Shown: piece by piece, positions 1 through 6,700 of the stretch
Position numbering within the stretch: position 1 is the first letter of the stretch
Layout of the letters: each line of letters starts with the position of its first letter
Assembly (NCBI GenBank): GCA_026770615.1
Contig: MU631585.1
Coordinates: forward strand, 55,046 to 66,073
DNA from: Pavlovales sp. CCMP2436
Taxonomy: Eukaryota > Haptophyta > Pavlovophyceae > Pavlovales
Length of the DNA: 11,028 nucleotides
Reading direction: 5' to 3'
The notes under the pieces: model-generated
What the model was told of the DNA's origin: nothing
Database searches by the model: none
What the model saw: the letters and a program-made list of their open reading frames with translations, nothing else
Program-made: the position numbers and the translations under genes

Positions 1-172
1 TGGAGGTCCACCATATCGAGAGGCTAGCGGTGTTGAACGCAAGCACGAACTAAGAGAGGATTGGAGTCCGAGACGCGGTGAAGCGTTGAAGGCAGCTAGA
101 GAGAGAGAGCTACATTGAGTTGGCTCTGAGAGCTTAATTAAGGAATAGAGCGAGAAAGCGTAACCGCCTTTT

Positions 173-211
173 CTGTGGACCCTTTGTGGAACTGTGGACC
201 CCTTTGTGGAA
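173..211. repeat. Short tandem duplication (2 copies, 19/20 bp)
   Basis: Two adjacent copies of a unit beginning CTGTGGACCC and ending TTTGTGGAA (173-191 and 192-211). They differ only by one extra C in the second copy. This looks like a recent local duplication; no function is evident. Confidence 0.85.
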
Positions 212-240
212 GGGTGGCAAGTTCCTATAGTTGTCAGACA

Positions 241-268
241 GAGCCCAAGTGAGACGACACTTGGGCTC
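241..268. repeat. Perfect 11-bp hairpin with 6-nt loop
   Basis: GAGCCCAAGTG (241-251) and its exact reverse complement CACTTGGGCTC (258-268) flank the loop AGACGA. The stem is GC-rich and perfect. No U-tract follows it on either strand, so it does not look like a bacterial-type terminator, and no gene adjoins it. Confidence 0.8.
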
Positions 269-625
269 CCGATAGTATTCAACGGAACTGACACACGAGC
301 GAGCTGAGGAGTCTGAAATTCCAGATCCGAGTGCCTTTGACAGCTCGAAACGAGCCTCAGCAGCGCTGCCTGTAGTGTCGATCGCAGACTGAGGTACCAC
401 CATGGCTCCCAAATGGAACCGGTAATTTTGGCACCCTGCGCGAGTCCGCTTGGTAACTGTCTTGGTGTGTGACTCACCTCTACCACCACCTCTGCTGCCA
501 AGACTATTGTCTGACGTCGACCAAGTCAGTGAGTGAACACCACCTATTGAACCATGCTGAGCCGCTAATCCATGCTGTGGGGAACCATGCTGAGCTGCTG
601 TTAGCACTAATTTTCTGACGTCCGT

Positions 626-663
626 CCGTCCCCAGGCAGGTCTCCACCGGACCCGAGCGTTGA
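626..663. repeat. 38-bp dispersed repeat, copy 1
   Basis: Begins CCGTCCCC and ends GTTGA, with the core CAGGTCTCCACCGGACCC. It matches 1344-1381 in direct orientation at 33 of 38 positions. The spacing of 718 bp and the absence of similarity beyond the unit suggest pieces of an unrecognised dispersed element. Confidence 0.75.
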
Positions 664-1025
664 TCAGGAAGGATCTCCAACACTAACACCGTGGGCGCAC
701 TGAGATCGCGACGTGTCCCGATTCTTGCAACTACCAGGTACATATTGCTTATTGTCACAATCAATCACACTTGAGACGCTCTGACAATTATGCTGCTCGT
801 AACAGTATATGGCTGCTTAACGGCGGGCCGGGGTTTAGCTGCTGGTGGCGGGCCACTGTTTGGCGATTGAGCGCGGGAGGCACGTAGAACCCGGACCAAC
901 TTGCAGCGCAAGCCAACGATTTGGATTCCTATCACGGTGAACCTTGAGAAATATGAACTTGGTTTGCTCTTACTCGGGGGACGTTAAACTATGTTTTTTT
1001 TTTAATTGCTCACTCAAAGAATCGT

Positions 1026-1154
1026 TGGTAGAGAGATTCCTATCTCTCTGATCGAGAGGCGGTTTAAAACGTAGGTTTAAAAAAACATGTAAACTATTTT
1101 TAAACCTACGTTTTAAACCGCCTCTCGATTAGAGAGATAAAAATCTCTCTACCA
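1026..1154. repeat. Foldback inverted repeat, 58-bp arms, 13-nt loop
   Basis: Left arm 1026-1083 and right arm 1097-1154 are reverse complements with three mismatches, separated by 13 nt. Each arm carries the block GAGGCGGTTTAAAACGTAGG or its complement. Just outside the right arm, GAGATAGGAAT (1156-1166) repeats in inverse an inner segment of the left arm (about 1035-1045), so the end has been rearranged. No internal ORF exists. It could be a small foldback/MITE-like element or, if transcribed, a long hairpin RNA precursor. Sequence alone does not decide; no target-site duplication is obvious. Confidence 0.85.
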
Positions 1155-1343
1155 CGAGATAGGAATATTTTTCAAACCACGCCCTACCCGCGCCTACGAA
1201 AACAAAGAAACAACTGAATCTGCGTGCCCTGATGCTGTGGCAGGTGACGCTGGCAGGTCTCGCTGGGCCTGAGGGGGATGACAATTGTGACGAGCTGCCC
1301 GGCATTACTCAAAAAATCGGTGTGTAAATATCTGCAAGTACAT

Positions 1344-1381
1344 CCGTCCCCTGACAGGTCTCCACCGGACCCAGGTGTTGA
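1344..1381. repeat. 38-bp dispersed repeat, copy 2
   Basis: Direct-orientation partner of 626-663 (33 of 38 identical), sharing the core CAGGTCTCCACCGGACCC. It lies in non-coding sequence upstream of the GH10 exons. Confidence 0.75.
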
Positions 1382-1591
1382 GTAACACTCGGACCATGGG
1401 ACCTTTGCAGAGCACACGGATACCGGCCCCGCCACTGAGACTGATCAGACACACGACATTAGTATTAGTGCTAGTATTTGTATTATTGGTATACCAGGAA
1501 TGACCTCGAGGTGCGCGCAGCTGATGCAACTCTTTCGAGCAGACAGCTCGCCTCCCCCCCCCAAACCAACCAACCCTCCCCCCCCTCTGCA

Positions 1592-1639
1592 CCCTGATGC
1601 AACCCTCCTCCTGCCTCCTGATGCAAAACCCTCCTCCTG
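1592..1639 (+). repeat. Tandem duplicated C/T-rich tract before a splice acceptor
   Basis: Two adjacent copies of CTGATGCAA(AA)CCCTCCTCCTG (about 1592-1613 and 1616-1639) follow a C-rich stretch at 1551-1590. The second copy runs directly into GAAG at 1639-1642, the acceptor proposed for the GH10 exon beginning at 1643. The tract therefore reads as the polypyrimidine end of an intron, duplicated in place. Confidence 0.6.
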
Positions 1640-1642
1640 AAG

Positions 1643-2274
1643 GACCCGCACAAGGCGCGCAGGCTCGAAGCGCTGGTCAGAAGTATGCTCGCGCGCGCCG
1701 TGCCGCTCGAAGCTATCGGCCTTCAGTTCCACGTGTCAGGTACACGCCCCGTGAAGCTAGCCATGCACCTGTGTAGTTGCCGCTAGAGTACCCTTGATCC
1801 AGGAGTAAGCTGGTCCCGTTTAACCTGGAATTTGACACCAAAACCCCCCTGTACTTATCAGTGTGGCACTCTGGGCGTGGGCTGGCTGGCTCGCTGCTCT
1901 TCAATCACTGTGAGGAGGGAGTGCGAATTGTGATGCGCGTGCTCACGGACCTCGGCCTGGAGGTGCACGTAACGGAGCTCGACGTTGACTGCAACTTCCC
2001 TCAGCTGCCGTGCGTGCGCCTCCTCCCCAACGTGCTCAAATGGGAGCTGCAGGCGACCGTCTTTGCCAGCGTGGTGCGCGTGTGCCTCGAATTTGCCAAA
2101 TGCATCGTACTCTCGACCTGGGGCTTTACTGACAAGCTATCGTGGCGCGCAGGCCCGGGCACCCCCGGCAGCGAGGATCTCGACCAACACGCGCATCAGT
2201 TCGACAGGGAATATGCGCCCAAGCCCGCCGCCTTCGCTTACTCGCAGGCGCTCCAGGTGGGCCAGCCGGCGTGA
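1643..2274 (+). CDS. Glycoside hydrolase family 10 (xylanase-type), C-terminal part, two exons
   Basis: GH10 enzymes are retaining endo-beta-1,4-xylanases acting on plant or algal cell-wall xylan, usually secreted. Exon A (1643-1739) encodes a helix with KARRLEALV then VPLEAIGLQFH, matching the family's K-x-x-x-L-x-x-L-V helix and G-(I/V)-G-x-Q-x-H strand, whose Gln and His line the substrate cleft. Exon B (1862-2274) carries LGLEVHVTELDV with the nucleophile Glu at 1975-1977, then WGFTDKLSW (Trp codon 2119) and YAPKPAAFAY, the normal GH10 end, with TGA at 2272-2274. A GT-AG intron (1740-1861) joins them in phase 1. The frame closes upstream (TGA at 1619-1621), so exon A starts at an acceptor, best at 1641-1642. 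A 13-nt microexon around 1498-1510 reading N-D-L-E, like the family's N-D-Y motif, is possible but weak. The acid/base half is not visible within the window, so this is a gene with distant upstream exons or a truncated copy. No signal peptide can be assessed. Confidence 0.85.
1740..1861 (+). other. Predicted GH10 intron (122 nt)
   Basis: Donor CAG|GTACAC at 1739/1740 and acceptor CTTATCAG|TG at 1861/1862. Removal keeps the frame (phase 1 on both sides) and joins the GLQFHVS strand to the helix before the TELD strand, as GH10 order requires. Reading through the intron in the exon A frame meets TAG at 1784-1786. An alternative acceptor about 53 nt further right would shorten the connecting loop. 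Confidence 0.7.
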
Positions 2275-2305
2275 TCGCGTATTGTGTTTGTGGCATGGGC
2301 GCTGG

Positions 2306-2395
2306 CTGCGGAGAATAATATATACAATTAAAACACAAGATATAACATATAAATATAAAATATAATATTTAATGTATAAACATTACTGATAAATA
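2306..2395. other. AT-rich spacer after the GH10 stop
   Basis: Almost pure A/T sequence with several TATAAA-, AATATA- and TTTAAT-like words, directly downstream of the GH10 stop. It could hold the 3' end/poly(A) signal of that gene. It also borders the MITE-family repeat at 2396, and such AT-rich DNA is a common insertion target. Confidence 0.4.
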
Positions 2396-2452
2396 GATTC
2401 AAGCTGGCGTTTGACTGCCTTGAAAGTTGTGCTGGTCTGAGCGCTGCGTCGC
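2396..2452 (+). mobile_element. Solo partial terminal repeat of the MITE family
   Basis: GATTCAAGCTGGCGT...GAGCGCTGCGTCGC matches the left terminal repeat of the 403-bp element (2488-2546) in the same orientation, with scattered substitutions in the middle. It lacks the outer TTATGATAGG end and the inner 30 bp. It is a decayed, older copy lying 27 bp before the better-preserved element, so this locus received the family at least twice or underwent partial duplication. Confidence 0.75.
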
Positions 2453-2478
2453 GCTAGTCTGATATATATTAAATATAA

Positions 2479-2881
2479 TTATGATAGGGATTCAAGCTGG
2501 CGTCTGACTCTTCTGAATGGTGTGCTGGTCTGAGCGCTGCGTCGCCCATTGCCTGCTGCGTGCCTTAGTCGGCTGCGCTCGTTTGGGCGCCACCGCGCGT
2601 GCCGATGGATCTCCGGTAGTGTGCCCGGGCAAGGGCGTTTAGGGAGATGATCTGCTGGTTGCTGTTTGTCGTGTTCCCACGCTGGGCAGCGATCGGGGCC
2701 AGCGCGCTCAAGCGCGCGAGCAGCAGCTGCGCATGGCCGCGTGCCCCGATCGTACCGATCCCTATCATAAATAAGTATACCAGCGCAGCCGACTAAGGCA
2801 CGCAGCAATCAATGGGCGACGCAGCGCTCAAACCAGCACAACATTCAGAACAGTCAGACGCCAGCTTGAATCCTATCATAA
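2479..2881. mobile_element. MITE-like element, 403 bp, ~100-bp terminal inverted repeats
   Basis: Left TIR 2479-2579 and right TIR 2782-2881 are inverse copies with five substitutions and one 1-nt gap, starting TTATGATAGG and ending inside at GGCTGCGCT. The 202-bp core has no convincing coding frame. It contains an internal GATCGGGGCC/GCCCCGATC stem and, at 2761-2770, another CCTATCATAA terminus followed by AATAAGTATAC, echoing the sequence just outside the right end (AATATACTTAGTATAC). The flanks are A/T-rich (ATATA on both sides), so the target duplication cannot be fixed. No transposase is present; mobilisation in trans by a TIR-type DNA transposase is inferred. Related pieces: 2396-2452 and 8178-8216. 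Confidence 0.85.
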
Positions 2882-2938
2882 ATATACTTAGTATACAATA
2901 TATTACGTATATAAAATATATCTATGCGTAACTACTAT

Positions 2939-3238
2939 TTATACGCAGCCTCGTGTTGTGCACCGGCTAATAATAATAATATCAGCTTGACTTAATTTAT
3001 ACAGTTCGTTTACAGGACCAGCCAGTCCCGCCATAAACCACGAATCCGCAGCAGGCTCGTCACGCATGCACGCACTGATCCATGACAAGTCCTTCATATT
3101 CATGCACCACTCACGCACACTGCGCTCAGCAACCAAATGGGCCTTTGAAACCGGCCAGTCACCCACGCTGTCACACCACTCGGGCGACAAAAAATCCTTA
3201 AACCAAACATGAGCCAGCAAGCCCGCCACACCCCGCAA
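2939..3238 (-). CDS. Hypothetical ORF (about 99-112 codons), weak
   Basis: Minus-strand frame open from about 3273 to a TAA at 2939. The product is not recognised. It is tryptophan-rich for its size (VWFKDF, PEWCD, GDWPV, REWCM, LSWIS, DSWFM) and reads like a soluble protein fragment ending in VNELYKL followed by a low-complexity ADIIII stretch. It uses many T-ending codons (TTT, GGT, GAT, TTG), unlike the strongly G/C-ending codons of the large gene and the transporter in this window. There is no good ATG start. Length alone is within chance expectation, so it could be a transposon-derived fragment, an exon of a decayed gene, or noise. Confidence 0.25.
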   Translation of the reverse strand: MRGVAGLLAHVWFKDFLSPEWCDSVGDWPVSKAHLVAERSVREWCMNMKDLSWISACMRDEPAADSWFMAGLAGPVNELYKLSQADIIIISRCTTRGCV

Positions 3239-3273
3239 CCCAAGTCCTGCGCCCGAGGCCCACCCCCGTCAAG

Positions 3274-3778
3274 GGGTGGGATAGAATGGGCCAGCAAATA
3301 AGCCGCGTATATTTGTGGGTTTTGCCCCAGGGAAAACCTCAACATATGCGAGCCAGGCTAGCGAGGAAGTAATGTTTGGGATGCTCGAAGGTGGGCCGCA
3401 CTCGCAGACGGTGCTGCATTTTCAGACGACGCGAGGAAGAGTAGTGGAGGTCGGTCAGCGCGCCAATCGAGAGTCGTCAGTCGTCGATCGTCGTGTGCCT
3501 GAACTGATCAGCGCTGGGAACGGTATCCGTGTGCTCGGGGTGGATCCCTGGATCTGAGTGTTTTTTCAAAACTTAAATCCAGTGAGATCCTCCCGGGACG
3601 GACGTTTAACTAGAAACTTAAACACATAATGGCCCAGGGCCAGAGTTGGGCAGAGTCGCCCCAATTATGGATTATATGTATAGCAATTTGCGGGCATTGC
3701 GCGCGTAACTTTTTTTTTTTTTTTTTTTTTTTTACTGTTGACTAGAAAGTAATTGGTTGTGCGCTGCACCTCGCACGA
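3274..3778. other. Spacer with weak ORF and homopolymer
   Basis: An open frame on the plus strand (about 3285-3557, 80 codons from a GTG) gives an unrecognised product and is not claimed as a gene. A near-palindrome TGGCCC-A-GGGCCA lies at about 3632-3644. The T24 run at 3710-3733 is listed separately. The segment includes the 3' flank of the large minus-strand gene. Confidence 0.4.
3710..3733 (-). repeat. Genomic T24 (A24 on the gene strand) 45 nt past the stop codon
   Basis: An uninterrupted run of 24 T. On the minus strand it is A24, beginning 45 nt after the stop of the large gene at 3779. No AATAAA precedes it. It may be a simple homopolymer in the 3' UTR, or the trace of a retroposed poly(A) tail. 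The predicted intron in the gene argues against a fully processed retrocopy. Confidence 0.8.
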
Positions 3779-6700
3779 CTAGACCTCACGGCTAAGTGTC
3801 GTACCAGCCATCAGCCGGCGGTCTGCGCGGGCGGAAGGGGCCGCGGCGCGCCGCTGCTCTTGCTGAAGGACTTGCGGCCGCGCGAAGAAGGGCGCGCTGC
3901 CCGCGCGCAGCCCGCGTTCCGCACCCGGCTCGCCGGCGCCGCCCTCGGCGGGTCCCACAGCGCCCGCGCCGCCACGCCGCGCGAAGGTGGGCGTGCGTGC
4001 GCGCTCGCGCCTGGGCGTCACCGTGCGAAAGGGGGTCGCACGGGCGCGGCGCGGACTCTTCGCGGGCGGCGATTGGAAGGGGAGGTGCTGCGACTTGCCG
4101 AAGAAGATGCGGCGCAGCGAAGCCGTCACGATGTCCACCTTGCGCGAGTCGCCATGCGCTGCCGCCAGCCCGGGGGAGTGCGCCGTGCGGATGGAGCTCG
4201 CCACTGAGCGCGCGGACAAAAGCGGGCTGGACGCACCGACGCCCTCGCCGCCCAGCCCGCCCGCCTCGTCCCCGCCCGCCGCAGCGCCACCATCCGCGCC
4301 GCCGGGCTGCGCGCTCGCCATTGGCAGCCAGACAGGCGGAAGCGGCGGGAAGAGCCGGCGCGCCAGGGACTCGGCCGTCGCCTCGGCCAGCAGCAGCTGT
4401 GCGCGCCAGGCCTCGTGCGCTGTCCAGAAGTGCGCGTACTCGGCCGTCTCCGCCAGAAACTCCTCCCGGTCGTAGGCCGACGCGAAGGAGGCCCCCGAGG
4501 CGGCGAATGCCGAGGCGACGGCGACGGCGGAGCCATCGGCCAGCTGGCCGTGTTCGTCCGCGCCTGCGAGGGCGAGGGCGAGCGCGTGGTCGCCGTCCTC
4601 GAGCCCACCGCCGTCGTCGAGCCCGTGCGTGGCGGCCACCTGCTCGTAGGCGGCGAAGGCGGCGGCCGCGGCCCCGTCCAGCGCAGCGAGCACACGCAGG
4701 CGCCGTGCGAGTGTGCGCGTCAGCCCGCGCGTGTAGCCGGCCTGCACCCTCGAGGCGGCGGCGCACCGCGCGCTCGCCCGCCGGCGCACCGCGCGCTGCA
4801 GCCGCGCGGTGGCGGCGGCGCGCGCGAAGGTGGCGGCAGCGAGGGCGGCGGCGGCGGCCGCCGCGGCGCGGTGAGCTGCGCGGGCGCGCGCGGCGGCCTG
4901 CAGCCGGAGTGCGGCCCGCTCGACTTGCGCCTCGCGCAGCCAGCGGTAGAGGCAGATGCGGTCGGCAGCGCGCGTGAGCTCCTTGCCCGCGCGGAGCGAG
5001 GCAGCACGCACTCGCCACGCGGCGCACGCGGCGCGCAGCTGGCGCCTCCTTTGAAAGCGGAGCGCGAGGGCGCGGCCGATGCGCGCGAGGGCGGTGCGCT
5101 CGAGACCTGCGCACGCTTCCAGGCGCAGCAGCTCGGCACCTGCCTCTGACGTTGATAGCTGCTCGGAGCCTGCCCTGCCACCTACCTCCACCTCTGACAT
5201 TGGCAGCAGCTCGGCACCTGCTTCTGACCCTGCCTCTGTCCCTGCCTCTGACTCTGCCTCGGCACCTGCCTCTGTTCCTGGCAGAAGCTCGGTGGCGGGG
5301 GAGGCGGCGGCGGTTGGTAAGGCGGCGGCGACGGCTGACGTGGCGGAGGCGGTTGCGTCTATTGCTTTCTCTCTCTCCGCGCCGGCGCTACTCCCAGTGG
5401 CTGCCTGTGCACCGATCACAGCTGTAGTCTGCAAGGGGACGCCCTGCGCCTCGGAAGGCCTCGCCGCGGGCACTTTGTTCGGCCGCCCAGCTCTCGAAAC
5501 AATGGACCTGCCTTCGCTCAGACCTACATTTGCGGCTCTCAAACCAACCACTGCGCTGCCGTCCGCCATGCTGCCACCCATCTCGCCCGTGTGCGCGGGT
5601 TGCTCTCCGGAATTCGCGAAATGTTGCTGTCCGGGAAAGTGCACTCCAGAAAAGTGCAGCCCGGGAGAGAGTCCCGGAGGGAACGTGGGAGGGAGTCCGG
5701 GAGGGAGTCCGGGAGAGAGTCCCGAAGGGAATCTGGGAGGGAGTCCGGGAGGGTGCAGTGGCAGTCTCAGATCAGACAGGATTCCGGAATGCTGCTGCCC
5801 GGGAGTCTCTAAAGAGACTCGGGGTGCGAACAAGAGTTCGGGGGCAGACAAGAATGTGGCAGACAGGATTCTGGTGCGGCGGCGCTCGCCAACTACAGTG
5901 CTGGGTGCCGAGGCACTGCGCGCGGTCTGGCCGCTACCAAGCTGGTCGTTTCCCGGCTGCACACTACTTGGCTGCCCACTGCTCGTCTGACCGTTGCTCG
6001 GCTGACCGTTGCTCGGCTGACCGTTGCTCTGCATTGTGCTCAGCTGCCCGTTGCTCAGTTGCACTCTAGTGTTGGAGAGGATGGCGGTGCTGCGTCTCGC
6101 ATCGGGTTGGCTAATGGCCGCGGCGGACTCGGCGGCGGCGGGCTGGGTGGCGGCGAGCTGGGCGGCGGCGGGCTGGGCGGCGGCGGGCTGTGCGGCGGCG
6201 GGCTGGGCGGCGGGCTGGGCGGTGGGCTTGGTGGTGATAGTTTGGCCTGCACCTACAGAGTACTGTCTGGATTGAGAGTTTCTCCTGGCCAGGCCTGGCC
6301 GGGAAGAGGGCTGGTTGAGAGTGCAGAGTGCAGTGGCGGAATGGCGCCTCGGCAATGCCACTGCCTTTACCCCATCCACTGCTGAGCGCGACGCCGCTTG
6401 CCGAGACGAGAGAGAAAGCGAGGACGCGCGGCTCGCAGCTGCCAACCCCTCAAATGCAGACACTGGAAGTGCAGACACTGGGAGTGCGGACAATGGGAGT
6501 GCGGACACTGGGAGTGCGGACACTGTGAATGCGGAGACTGGGAGTGTAGACAGTGACAGTGACAGAGACTGGGAGAGAGGCAGTGTGAGCGACTGGGAGA
6601 GAGGCGGGGCCTGCAGGGAGTTCAACGGCGGGTTCCCAGCCTCTGCCCTGGCCTCCCTCCCGGCCTTCGTCCCGGCGGAGGAGCTCGAGCCCACCGAGTC

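Larger units (their letters stand above)
1..1025. other. Spacer without a recognisable gene
   Basis: No coding exon can be supported here. The longest open frame is on the minus strand at 134-607 (157 codons, non-ATG start), a length expected by chance in this much sequence, and its product is not recognised. The stretch holds a 19/20-bp tandem duplication (173-211), a perfect hairpin (241-268) and one copy of a 38-bp dispersed repeat (626-663). A T10 tract lies near 995-1004. It could be intronic or upstream sequence of the GH10 gene at 1643, but I found no acid/base (W-x-x-V-N-E) GH10 motif on the plus strand. Confidence 0.5.

Noticed and set aside
241..268. Rho-independent terminator
   Set aside because: No T-tract after the stem and the window is eukaryotic in character.
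134..607. 157-codon minus ORF with repeated QHG motifs
   Set aside because: About the length expected by chance in 11 kb, no ATG at its start, and no recognisable family.
3285..3557. Plus-strand ORF with a G-K-T-S string
   Set aside because: No P-loop context (lacks GxxxxGK), no start codon support, and short length.
3796..4977. Long plus-strand ORF of 393 codons
   Set aside because: Almost entirely Arg/Ala/Pro; it is the antisense shadow of the GC-rich minus-strand exon.
3792..5114. Minus-strand ORF of 440 codons overlapping the large gene
   Set aside because: Arg-rich frame-shifted shadow; the other minus frame has the helical motifs and ordinary composition.
5661..6557. CRISPR-like array
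   Set aside because: Repeats are contiguous 12- or 15-bp coding minisatellites with no unique spacers.
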